Shown: piece after piece, positions 1-7,698 of the stretch
Layout: every line of letters starts with the position of its first letter
Position numbering within the stretch: position 1 is the first letter of the stretch
Assembly: GCF_025399795.1 (NCBI RefSeq)
Contig: NZ_JAODTZ010000025.1
Span: forward strand, 80,436 to 144,435
DNA length: 64,000 bases
From: Streptomyces rhizosphaerihabitans
GTDB taxonomy: Bacteria; Actinomycetota; Actinomycetes; Streptomycetales; Streptomycetaceae
Reading direction: 5' to 3'
The notes under the pieces: generated by a model
What the model was told of the DNA's origin: nothing
Databases searched by the model: none
Seen by the model: only the letters and a program-made list of their open reading frames with translations
Translations under genes and position numbers: made by a program

Positions 1-813
1 GTCCTGAAGGTCGAGGACCGGACGCATCCCTCCACCGCCAACCTGCCCGCGACCTTCACCTCGTCGGTCAGCGAGTGGTACAGCTGGTCCAACGACCTGC
101 GGCAGAATCCGGACATCAGGATTCTCGCCTCGATCGACCCGAGCAGCTTCCCGCTCGGCACGGACCCCAACCAGACCTGGAACAGCGGCTACTACCCGAT
201 TCTGTGGACCAACTCGAAGTACCGGATGCTGTACGCGAACTTCGGCCACAACGCGATGGACTACGCGACGAACACCACGCTGTCGTCGACGTTCGCCAGC
301 GCGACGCAGAACCGGTTCCTGCTGGACGGGCTCAAGTGGCTCGGCGGGGCGGACACACCGGTGCCACCGGCGGATCCGATCTCCGAGACCACCTGGTATT
401 CACTGGCCAACTCCGGCAACGGCACCTGCGTGGACGCCCGTTCGGCCGGCACGGCGAACGGGACCGCGATCCAGCAGTACGCGTGCAACGGCACGCAGGC
501 GCAGCAGTTCCAGTTCCGCTCGACGGACAGCGGCTACACGCGGATCACGCTCCGTCCGAATCCGCAGCAGGTCATCGACGTCACCGACCGCTCGACGGCC
601 GACAACGCGGCGTTGCAGCTGTGGAGTTGGTCGGGCGGCCAGAACCAGCAGTGGCAGCCGGTGAAGGAGAGCACCGGGCGCTATCACTTCACTGCCCGGC
701 ACAGCGGCAAGTGTCTGAGCGCGGCGGCTTCCGCGACGAACAGCGTGCAGCTCACCCAGCGCACCTGTGACGGCTCGGCCGCACAGAGCTTCGCACTCAC
801 CGCGCAGCCCTGA
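1..813 (+). CDS. ThuA-like domain plus ricin-type beta-trefoil lectin protein (5' end missing)
   Basis: The reading frame is open from the first base, so only the C-terminal 270 residues are present. The first ~115 residues resemble the C-terminal half of a ThuA (trehalose-utilisation, glutamine-amidotransferase-like) domain, with the segments VEDRTHPST, NPDIRILASID and YANFGHNAMDY. From about residue 125 a ricin-B lectin domain follows, with repeated Q-x-W/F motifs (AQQFQF, NQQWQP, AQSFAL) and paired cysteines. Such proteins are normally secreted and bind or process carbohydrate. A strong hairpin lies 12 nt after the stop. The family assignment is confident for the lectin and good for ThuA; the substrate is unknown. 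Confidence 0.82.
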   Translation, partial: VLKVEDRTHPSTANLPATFTSSVSEWYSWSNDLRQNPDIRILASIDPSSFPLGTDPNQTWNSGYYPILWTNSKYRMLYANFGHNAMDYATNTTLSSTFASATQNRFLLDGLKWLGGADTPVPPADPISETTWYSLANSGNGTCVDARSAGTANGTAIQQYACNGTQAQQFQFRSTDSGYTRITLRPNPQQVIDVTDRSTADNAALQLWSWSGGQNQQWQPVKESTGRYHFTARHSGKCLSAAASATNSVQLTQRTCDGSAAQSFALTAQP

Positions 814-824
814 CCGATCAATGC

Positions 825-872
825 ACGAAAGGGTGCCCTCGTCGCGCGCGTGCGACGAGGGCACCCTTTCGT
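825..872 (+). terminator. Strong hairpin terminator after the lectin gene
   Basis: Perfect inverted repeat with 21-bp arms (825-845 and 852-872) and a 6-nt loop, starting 12 nt after the stop codon. There is no long U tract, as is usual in high-GC actinobacteria. It could also stop transcripts arriving from the opposite strand. Confidence 0.8.
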
Positions 873-1037
873 CGTAGGCCAGGTGCGGGGCAACCGGGCC
901 GACCCGGTTCCGTCGGGCAGGAAGGCCCCGACGCCGATGTTCGCGGCGAGCGTCGAGGCTTCGCGCACACTTGACCGCGCGGGTCCGGTCGCGCGACGAG
1001 GCTCGCAAGAAGCCCCGCGAGAAGGGCCTACCAGGCG

Positions 1038-1874
1038 TCACACCCTCCGCCACCGCGCCATGGCGAAGGAGAACAGCCCGAACAGGACCAGCCCGGCGGC
1101 GACGCAGGCCAGCAGCCACGGACCCACCGGGGTTCCGGCGAAGGACCGCAGCGTTCCGTCCATCCCCTTGGCCTGGTCGGGTCGGTAGTCCACGGCGGCA
1201 CGCACCGCGAAGGCCCCCGCGGCGGCGAACACCACACCCCGCGCGGCCCCGCCGCCCACGCCGGCCGTGTCGACCGCCCTGCGGACCCGTCGCGACATCT
1301 CACCGAGCTTCAGGTGCTTGTGGTACTTGCGCATGACGGCCCGTACGGCGATCCAGCCGCCCGCCACGACCAGTCCCACGCCGGCGATGCCGACGATCCA
1401 CTGGCCACCGGGCATACCGAGCGCCTTGGCCGTGACGTCGCGGGACTGCCGGTCGCCCGAACCGCTGCCGCGCGAGCCGGCGGCGAAGGCCAGCACGGAG
1501 TAGGCGACGAACCCGTAGAACACGCACCGCGCGCCCGACATCAGGCGCTTGCCCGCCGCGCCGCCGCCCTGCCCGGCGGCGCCGAACAGCGCCTCGGACA
1601 GCCGCCACAACGCCATTCCGACGAGCCCGGCGCCGAGGGCCCACAGCAGGGCCGCCCCGAACGGCTTGGAGGCGATCTCCTCCAGGGCACCGCCCCGGTC
1701 CGCCTGCCGCCCGCCGCCCTCACCGAAGGCGATGCGCAGGGCCAGTACGCCGACCAGGGCGTAGATCACCCCTCGCGCGGCCAGTCCCGCGCGTGCCGCT
1801 CCCTCCCGTGCCGAGCCGGTCGCCGCGCGGCGGGCGCCGATCTCCGAGCCACGCGCCGCCGTCCCGGCGTTCAC
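1038..1874 (-). CDS. DUF1206 integral membrane protein
   Basis: A 278-aa protein with three repeated pairs of hydrophobic helices, each module beginning with an AARG-type segment (LAARGVIYALVGVLA, SGARCVFYGFVAYSVLAF, GAARGVVFAAAGAFA). This threefold architecture is the hallmark of DUF1206, a family of unknown function common in actinobacteria. The N-terminus is a hydrophilic Arg/Ala-rich stretch without a signal peptide. Its start codon overlaps the stop of the upstream gene by 4 nt (ATGA), so the two are translationally coupled. Role unknown; membrane location inferred from the helices. Confidence 0.85.
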   Translation of the reverse strand: MNAGTAARGSEIGARRAATGSAREGAARAGLAARGVIYALVGVLALRIAFGEGGGRQADRGGALEEIASKPFGAALLWALGAGLVGMALWRLSEALFGAAGQGGGAAGKRLMSGARCVFYGFVAYSVLAFAAGSRGSGSGDRQSRDVTAKALGMPGGQWIVGIAGVGLVVAGGWIAVRAVMRKYHKHLKLGEMSRRVRRAVDTAGVGGGAARGVVFAAAGAFAVRAAVDYRPDQAKGMDGTLRSFAGTPVGPWLLACVAAGLVLFGLFSFAMARWRRV

Positions 1875-2269
1875 CCGGACCGCGTCTCGTGCGCCGTACT
1901 CGAATCCAGCCGCAGCTTCATCTGAACCTCCTGGTCACCGGCCTCCGTGCCCAGCTCGTGCACGGTGAAGGCGGCACCGAGTGCCTCCCGCAGACGCAGC
2001 GTCGCGAGGGGACCACCTTGTGCCTCCACCGTCGGCTGCCCCGAAAGTTCCACGACAGACACGGCACCGCCTCGGGGGTCACCGGCCGTGTCGAACAGCG
2101 CGGTCCAGACCGTCGGTCTGCCGCTCGCGGACTCGTGGGGCTCGTCCGCGCTCTCCCGGTCCGCGGTGAAGCGACCGGACAGGACGGCGAGCACGCTCTT
2201 GGCATCGGCCGCGGAACAGTCACCGAGCATCACGTGAACCGTTGACGCGGGCAGTTGTTGCACGCTCAT
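1871..2269 (-). CDS. Hypothetical protein upstream of DUF1206 gene
   Basis: A 132-aa soluble protein beginning MSVQQLPASTVHVMLGD. The ATG at 2269 was chosen because a purine-rich ribosome site (AGGGAGAGGG) sits just before it; a longer frame upstream is Arg/Cys-rich and implausible. No signal peptide or membrane segment is visible. The sequence alternates beta-like and acidic segments (SVVELSGQPTVEAQGG) and no family was recognised. The 4-nt overlap with the DUF1206 gene suggests that both products act together. Confidence 0.7.
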   Translation of the reverse strand: MSVQQLPASTVHVMLGDCSAADAKSVLAVLSGRFTADRESADEPHESASGRPTVWTALFDTAGDPRGGAVSVVELSGQPTVEAQGGPLATLRLREALGAAFTVHELGTEAGDQEVQMKLRLDSSTAHETRSG

Positions 2270-2461
2270 GAAAACCCTCTCCCTCGCGTCGGCGAAACAG
2301 GCACGCGCGCCCGCGCACGAGCACGTCGTGATGCCCCTGCGGGTACCCCTCGATCCCGCGCGAAACAAGGAACGCACGCATTGCTTGCACCAATACCGGC
2401 CCAGGTCAGAAAGGTCCGTGAGCTATGTTGAGTTCTCGTGGGACATGAAGGAGGCGCACCG

Positions 2462-3385
2462 GTGCCATCGCCGCAGCAGGCACGCGCCCAGGCATCCGCG
2501 ATCACCTCGGGAAAGACGGCTCCCGAGGCGGGCGCCGCGCCCACGTCCCAGCTCAGGGAACTGTTCGACGGCCCCCGGCTCTCCCCGGGCCAGCGGCGCA
2601 TCGCCCAGTACCTGATCGAGCACATCACCGAGGCGGCGTTCCTGTCGATCACCGACCTCGCCGAGCGGGTCGGCGTGAGCCAGCCCTCCGTGACCCGCTT
2701 CGCGGCGGCGGTGGGGTTCAGCGGTTACCCCGCCCTGCGGGAGAGCCTCCAGGCCATCGCGCTGAGCACCCTCGGCAGCACACCGGGGACCCCGGCCGAG
2801 GTCACGAGCAACGAGCTCCAGGCCGCGGTGGACGCCGAGATCGAGAACCTGGAGAACCTGCGCCGGGACTTCGCCGATCCCGACCAGATCATCCGCGTCG
2901 GCCGGGCCCTGTCGAAGTCGGCGCCGCTGACGGTTCTCGGCCTGCGGATCTCCGTCTCGCTGGCCGAGTACTTCGCGTACGCCGCCCGCCGTATCCACCC
3001 GGACGTGCGTGTGGTGACGCGCGGCGGCTCGGTCGCCTACGACGCGCTGCTCCAGTCACGCGAGGCGGGTGGCACCTGGGTCCTGGCCTTCGGAATGCCC
3101 CGGCACGCCCAGGAGACGCTCACGGCCATGCGGGTCGCGCGCAGCGCCGGCCTCCAGGTGGCCCTGATCACCGACCTGGGGCTCGGCCCGCTGGCCGACG
3201 AGGCCGACGTCACCTTCGCCACCGGCACCGGCTCCCGCCTCGTCTTCGACTCCTACGCGGCACCCGTGGTGCTGTCCGCGGCGCTGCTCCAGGCCATGAC
3301 CGACGCGGATCCGGAGCGCACGCAGGCGCGCCTGGAGGAGTACGAGCAGGTCGCCGAGCAGCACCAGTTCTTCCTGCGGGACTGA
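2462..3385 (+). CDS. MurR/RpiR-family transcriptional regulator
   Basis: A 307-aa regulator: N-terminal RpiR-type helix-turn-helix (about residues 35-105, with ITDLAERVGVSQPSVTRFAAAVGFSGYP) and a C-terminal SIS sugar-phosphate isomerase-like domain (about 130-265, with GGSVAYDALLQ and ALITDLGLGPLADEAD). Family members sense phosphosugars or amino sugars and usually repress sugar catabolism genes. The GTG at 2462 is preferred over the in-frame GTG at 2438 because a perfect AAGGAGG lies 7 nt before it (2448-2454). The gene is divergent from the DUF1206 pair; its own target genes are not obvious here. Confidence 0.9.
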   Translation: MPSPQQARAQASAITSGKTAPEAGAAPTSQLRELFDGPRLSPGQRRIAQYLIEHITEAAFLSITDLAERVGVSQPSVTRFAAAVGFSGYPALRESLQAIALSTLGSTPGTPAEVTSNELQAAVDAEIENLENLRRDFADPDQIIRVGRALSKSAPLTVLGLRISVSLAEYFAYAARRIHPDVRVVTRGGSVAYDALLQSREAGGTWVLAFGMPRHAQETLTAMRVARSAGLQVALITDLGLGPLADEADVTFATGTGSRLVFDSYAAPVVLSAALLQAMTDADPERTQARLEEYEQVAEQHQFFLRD

Positions 3386-3798
3386 ACCCCGCCACCACGG
3401 CGGGGACGGATCGCGCGGCGGCGCGACCGCCTCGCACGGGCCGACCTCCTCGCCGCGCGGGGCCGTGTCACGGCACGAGGCGCCTCGCGACCCCCGCCGA
3501 ACCCCTTTCCCGTACCGGCTGTCACCGCGGCATCACGGGATCATTCACATCAAAGCGCGCATGAATGTTTTCATGTCCTTGCGCATCCGGCGGCATATAT
3601 AAATACTTCTTTCGGATCGTGCCCCGGATGCTTCCAGGTCACGACCCATGACCACCCGGGGCCGTCCGCTCCTACCCGCACCGGGTCCCGGGTGTTCGAA
3701 CGGGTCTCGCCCGCGAGACCCGTGGTGGCGGCCCCGGTCATCCCCTATGCCGGGGCCGCCCCAGAGTCCCCCGCCGACGTACCCCGGAAGCGATGAAC
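3386..3798. other. Intergenic region with AT-rich island and two hairpins
   Basis: No gene is supported here. Around 3540-3620 the sequence is unusually AT-rich for this genome, including a tract CATATATAAATACTTC near 3594 and an inverted CATGAA/TTCATG pair. Two hairpins follow: arms 3701-3709 / 3714-3722 and arms 3727-3737 / 3750-3760 (11 bp). Because they lie between the AT-rich tract and the gene at 3799, they would be in that gene's 5' untranslated leader if the tract is its promoter. This is inference; no consensus -35/-10 pair with normal spacing was found. Confidence 0.5.
3387..3405 (+). terminator. Short hairpin after the RpiR gene
   Basis: Inverted repeat of 7 bp (CCCCGCC / GGCGGGG) with a 5-nt loop, beginning 1 nt after the stop codon. 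A plausible factor-independent terminator but short. Confidence 0.45.
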
Positions 3799-4176
3799 AT
3801 GGCCCTGACGTATTCACCGATCACCTCGGACTGGCCGTGCCAGGTCAAGACCCCCGGCAGTTTCGACTGGGAGCGATCGGCGGTGAAATGGCTGCGCGAG
3901 CTGGTGCCGAGCCGCTACGCGAGCTACCCCGTCCTGCACAAGCACCCCGTCCTGCTCGCCCGCCACGCGCACCTCCAGGTGCAGCAGGAGATAAGGGTCG
4001 CCCGCACGGCACTGCAGACCGCCCGCTCAGAGCTGCCCGGCCTCGGCCTGCAGGAGGGGGTCATCGAGCACACCATCAAGCTGTACGCCGCCGAGGTCAT
4101 GCAGCTTCAGCACATCGCCCGGAGCATCCGTACGGTGTCCCAGGCGCTGGTGGACCACGCCCACCCGCGAAACTGA
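3799..4176 (+). CDS. Conserved hypothetical protein
   Basis: A 125-aa soluble protein starting MALTYSPITSDWPCQ. The ATG at 3799 is favoured over the in-frame ATG at 3793 because GGAAG (3786-3790) is 8 nt upstream of it. The second half is helical and heptad-like (LQVQQEIRVARTALQTARSE, then EHTIKLYAAEVMQLQHIAR), suggesting a helical hairpin or coiled coil. No signal peptide, enzyme motif or metal site is visible. I believe it belongs to a protein type conserved in Streptomyces but know no function. It is followed 49 nt later by an MBL hydrolase gene. Confidence 0.72.
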   Translation: MALTYSPITSDWPCQVKTPGSFDWERSAVKWLRELVPSRYASYPVLHKHPVLLARHAHLQVQQEIRVARTALQTARSELPGLGLQEGVIEHTIKLYAAEVMQLQHIARSIRTVSQALVDHAHPRN

Positions 4177-4225
4177 GGTCCCGGGCCCTGCCGTGGTCCG
4201 GCAGGACCGAGCCCGAGGAGACAGC

Positions 4226-5128
4226 GTGGACACTGCTGGGCAGCAGACCGACGGCGCCCGTGGGGGCGAAGATTCCGCACCTGCCGCACCTCTCGACGTG
4301 CGGTGGATCCACGGCTCGCCCTCGGCCAAGCACAACACGGATCCGGACATCCAGGTCCACGCCTACGACGAGCACACGGTGATCCTTCGCCAGAACATGG
4401 CGATCGACTACGAAGCGCCCTTCATGTTCCTGCTCTTCGGGACGGCGCGGGCCGTGCTGATCGACACGGGCGCCACGGCCTCGGCCGACCACTTCCCGCT
4501 GCGTCGCGTCGTCGACGAGGTGATGAAGTCCTGGCTGGCCGGGCATCCGCGGGACGACTACGGGCTGCTGGTGCTGCACACGCATCCGCACGGCGACCAC
4601 ATCGCGGGGGACGGTCAGTTCACCGGCCGCCCCGGCACCGAGGTCGTGGACGCGGCGCTCGACAGCGCCTGGGACTTCTTCGGGTTCCGGGACGATCCCG
4701 ACGCCGTCGCCCGGGTCGATCTCGGCGGCCGGGTGCTGGAGTGTCTCGCCACGCCGGGGCACCACGAGGCCTCGGTGACATTCTTCGACCCCTGGACCGG
4801 GTTCCTGCTCACGGGCGACACGGTCTATCCGGGGCGCCTGTACGTCGAGGACTGGGCCGCCTTCACCCGCACCGTCGACCGTCTGATCGACTTCTGCGGG
4901 CGGCGCCCCGTCACCCACGTGCTCGGCTGCCACATCGAGATGACCCGGGAACCGGGGCGGGACTACCCCGTGCGCACCACCTATCAGCCCGACGAGCCCC
5001 CGCTGCAGATGACCACGGATCAGCTGCTGGACATCCGCAGGGCCGTCGAATCCGTCGGCCCGCGACCCGGCCGGCATGTCTTCGACGACTTCGTCATCTG
5101 CCGCCGCGACACACCCGGCGAAGGCTGA
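4226..5128 (+). CDS. MBL-fold metallo-hydrolase
   Basis: A 300-aa metallo-beta-lactamase-fold hydrolase. It carries the metal-binding motif HTHPHGDH near residue 117, a second His in TPGHHEASV, the Asp in LLTGDTVYPG and a C-terminal LGCHIEMT segment. Zinc-dependent hydrolysis of an unknown ester, thioester or lactam substrate is expected. The GTG at 4226 is chosen because GAGGAG lies 5 nt upstream; another GTG at 4193 has no such site. No signal peptide, so cytosolic. The upstream small gene ends 49 nt before, so they may share a transcript. Confidence 0.83.
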   Translation: MDTAGQQTDGARGGEDSAPAAPLDVRWIHGSPSAKHNTDPDIQVHAYDEHTVILRQNMAIDYEAPFMFLLFGTARAVLIDTGATASADHFPLRRVVDEVMKSWLAGHPRDDYGLLVLHTHPHGDHIAGDGQFTGRPGTEVVDAALDSAWDFFGFRDDPDAVARVDLGGRVLECLATPGHHEASVTFFDPWTGFLLTGDTVYPGRLYVEDWAAFTRTVDRLIDFCGRRPVTHVLGCHIEMTREPGRDYPVRTTYQPDEPPLQMTTDQLLDIRRAVESVGPRPGRHVFDDFVICRRDTPGEG

Positions 5129-5247
5129 CCCGTACGCACCCGCTGTCCCGGAACGCGGACACGGACGGCCCTACCCGGGGCGGTAGCCTGGGCGCGAGCG
5201 GGCACACGGAAGGGAAGCACACCCCGACGAGATCTCTGGACGGACGC

Positions 5248-5607
5248 ATGGATTCGACCTCATGGACCCTGGTCCTCGTCATCGTCGCGGTCCTCGCGGC
5301 CGCCGCGCTCGCGGGGGCGCTGGTGCTCCTGCTCCGCCTCGTTCGCACCCGCCGTGACCTGCGGCGGGCCGGACTGCCGACCGGACCCCGCTGGGTGTTC
5401 TGGGGCGCCGTCGCCTATCTGGTGCTGCCGACCGACCTGCTGCCCGACCCGGTCTACCTGGACGACATCGGAGTCCTGCTGCTCGCCCTGCGCTCGCTGC
5501 GCGCCGCGGCACCCCCCTTGTCATCGCTCCGGCCGCCCGCCGCCCCCGGCGGCCTCGACGCCGTGCCCGGCCCGCGACCGGTCCCGCGCAGGTCCCGGGA
5601 ACCCTAG
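5248..5607 (+). CDS. Small membrane protein, DUF1232 (YkvA)-like
   Basis: A 119-aa protein with an N-terminal transmembrane helix (WTLVLVIVAVLAAAALAGAL), a basic loop (RTRRDLRRAG) and a second hydrophobic segment containing VLPTDLLPDPVYLDDIG. The P-x-D-L-L-P-D ... DD-x-G signature is characteristic of the DUF1232/YkvA family, whose function is unclear. The tail is Pro/Arg-rich and disordered. The ATG lies in a clear coding frame but the ribosome site is weak. Confidence 0.75.
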   Translation: MDSTSWTLVLVIVAVLAAAALAGALVLLLRLVRTRRDLRRAGLPTGPRWVFWGAVAYLVLPTDLLPDPVYLDDIGVLLLALRSLRAAAPPLSSLRPPAAPGGLDAVPGPRPVPRRSREP

Positions 5608-5696
5608 GGCGCGGGTGGTCCGTTGAGCGGTCGACGGCCCGTGCTCCGCGCCCCGGAGCGCGGCAGGCACGGATCACCACATCGACGGGCGGCGGC

Positions 5697-7268
5697 ATGA
5701 GCGAGCTGGTTCCCGGGGGCAACACGCCCCTGCCGGACGGGGTCCTGACCCTCAGGGTGCCGGGCCCCTTCGACGTGTCCGCGCTGATCACCGACGACAG
5801 TGGCAAGGTGCGCGGCGACGGCGACTTCGTGTTCTACAACCAGCCGGCCGCGCCCGGCGCCCGTCTCGACGGCGACCGTCTCACCGTCGATCCGGTGCGA
5901 CTGAGGCCCGGAGCGGCCCGTGTCACCCTCGTCGTCAGCCCCGCCGACCCCGCGACTCCGCTGGGCCGGCTTCCCTCCCCCACCCTGCAGGTCACAGGAT
6001 CGGACGGCCGCGCCCTGGCCCGGTTCACCCCGCCCCGGCCGCAGCGCGAGACGGTGCTGCTCCTCGCCGAGCTGTACCGACGCGGCACGGCCTGGAAACT
6101 CCGTGCCCTCGGGCAGGGGTACGCGGACGGACTGGCGGGCGTCGCGCGGGATTTCGGGGTCGAGGTCACCGAGGACACCACGCCGTCGGGGGCGACGGCG
6201 AGCGCGGCACCGGGTGGCGGGCCCCTGACGGGACGGGGCACGGGGCCGGGAGCCGGACGGGGCGCCGCACCCGGGACCGGGCAGAGCTCCGCGCCGGGAG
6301 CCGGGACAGGCGCCGGGCCAGGCGCCCCCGGGGCCGGGCAGACCTCCGCAACCCGAGCCGGGCGGGTCACCGCACCCCGGACCGGGGGCACCTCCGCGTC
6401 GGCTGCCGGACGCCTCGTGCCCGCGAGGGGCGGACAGGTGAGAGGCGAACAGGTGTGGGGCGGACCCGTGGGGACGCCGGACGGCGGCCCCGACACGGAC
6501 GGATTCCTGGGACCGGTGAACTCCGCACGCGCCGCCGCCGGTTCACCGCCCGTCCGCCTCGACGCCCGGCTGACGGCAGCGGCACGGGACCACGCCGGTG
6601 CCATGGCGGCCCGCGGCCTGCTCAGTTCGGAGAGCCCGCAGGGCACCTCCGTCTACCAACGCGTCATCGCGGCCGGTTACCCGTACCTGACCATCGGCGA
6701 GCACCTGGTCTCCGGTCCGCGCACCCCGCACGAGTTCGTCGAGTACTGCCTCTCCTCCGAGCAGTCCCGGCGCACCCTGTGCGACCCCGCGTTCGACCAG
6801 ACAGGACTGGCGTGCGTCCCCGACGCCCGCTCGGGCGACCTGTACTGGACAGCCCTGTGGGCGCGGCCGTTCAGCCCCGCGGGCCTGGAGCGGACGGCGC
6901 GCGAGGTCATCGCGCTCACCAACACCGAGCGGGCCTCGGCCGGCCTGCCGCCCCTGTCCGCCGACGCGACGCTCACCACCGCGGCTCAGGCCCACAGCGC
7001 CGACATGGTGGCCCGCGACTTCTACGCGCACGAATCCCCCGACGGCAGCCGGCCCTGGGACCGGGCCGCCGCAGCGGGCTGCACCCGCCGCTCCATCGGC
7101 GAGAACATCGCCTGCGGGCAGCGCTCCCCCGCCGAGGTGGTCCGCGGCTGGATGGACAGTCCCGGCCATCGCGCCAACATCCTCAAGCGCGACTTCACCC
7201 ACATAGGCATCGGCCTCGCCGGCGGCAGCCGGGCGGGCACGTACTGGACCCAGCTCTTCGGCGGCTGA
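5697..7268 (+). CDS. TerD domain fused to two CAP (SCP/PR1) domains
   Basis: A 523-aa protein with an unusual order: residues 1-160 form a TerD-type domain (SELVPGGNTPLPDG, then YRRGTAWKLRALGQGYADGL), a Gly/Thr/Ala/Pro linker spans ~165-260, and two CAP domains follow (about 268-395 and 401-523). The second CAP has the intact core (HSADMVARDFYAHESPDG, GENIACG, GHRANIL); the first is more divergent. TerD proteins act in calcium-linked tellurite/stress responses in the cytosol, whereas CAP domains are usually secreted; no signal peptide is visible. A hairpin follows at 7329. Domain calls are confident; the biological role is unknown. Confidence 0.85.
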   Translation: MSELVPGGNTPLPDGVLTLRVPGPFDVSALITDDSGKVRGDGDFVFYNQPAAPGARLDGDRLTVDPVRLRPGAARVTLVVSPADPATPLGRLPSPTLQVTGSDGRALARFTPPRPQRETVLLLAELYRRGTAWKLRALGQGYADGLAGVARDFGVEVTEDTTPSGATASAAPGGGPLTGRGTGPGAGRGAAPGTGQSSAPGAGTGAGPGAPGAGQTSATRAGRVTAPRTGGTSASAAGRLVPARGGQVRGEQVWGGPVGTPDGGPDTDGFLGPVNSARAAAGSPPVRLDARLTAAARDHAGAMAARGLLSSESPQGTSVYQRVIAAGYPYLTIGEHLVSGPRTPHEFVEYCLSSEQSRRTLCDPAFDQTGLACVPDARSGDLYWTALWARPFSPAGLERTAREVIALTNTERASAGLPPLSADATLTTAAQAHSADMVARDFYAHESPDGSRPWDRAAAAGCTRRSIGENIACGQRSPAEVVRGWMDSPGHRANILKRDFTHIGIGLAGGSRAGTYWTQLFGG

Positions 7269-7698
7269 CCCCTCGTCAGCCCCTCGTCGGTCCCGCGGCC
7301 AGCGCCGGCCCCGCGACCATCGTCAGCCCTGACGGCGGTCAGCCCCTGACCGCCGTCAGCCCCTGTCGACCGTCCCCCACCGCTCGCGGTCACCCGCTCC
7401 CCACATCACCCACTGCCGGCGGTCACCCGCACCGCGTCGTCGCGCACCACCGGTCGGAGCACCCGGACCGTCGGAACGCCGTGCTCGGCGGCGCACGGAC
7501 CCAAGTGCGGACAAGGCGCCGCCCGGCAGAGCGCCTTTCCGCCAATTCGCCGATTCCGCTTCACCGTTTGCGCTTCATCCCCGCGCAATGCAACCCGCGC
7601 GCGCCTTCAGCGCGTACAGATGGTGCCGACGCCCGCATCCGCGGCGCGGTCCGAGCCGGCACGTCGAACCGGCAGATGGCACTCGGGAGAAGAATCAG
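7269..7698. other. Intergenic region before the serine hydrolase
   Basis: Apart from the hairpin at 7329-7359, this 430-nt stretch holds short recurring words (GTCAGCCCCT, CGGTCACCCGC) at 7270-7430 and a more AT-containing part around 7540-7590 that may hold the promoter of the following gene. No gene is supported. Confidence 0.4.
7329..7359 (+). terminator. Hairpin after the TerD-CAP gene
   Basis: Perfect 14-bp inverted repeat (7329-7342 and 7346-7359) with a 3-nt CCC loop, 60 nt after the stop. Likely terminator. Confidence 0.65.

Noticed and set aside
400..1119. Long minus-strand open frame opposite the lectin gene
   Set aside because: Arg-rich composition and no ribosome site; it is the antisense of a clear ricin-lectin frame.
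3545..3817. 90-codon minus-strand frame opposite the AT-rich island
   Set aside because: No ribosome site, and it overlaps the hairpins and the start of a better supported gene.
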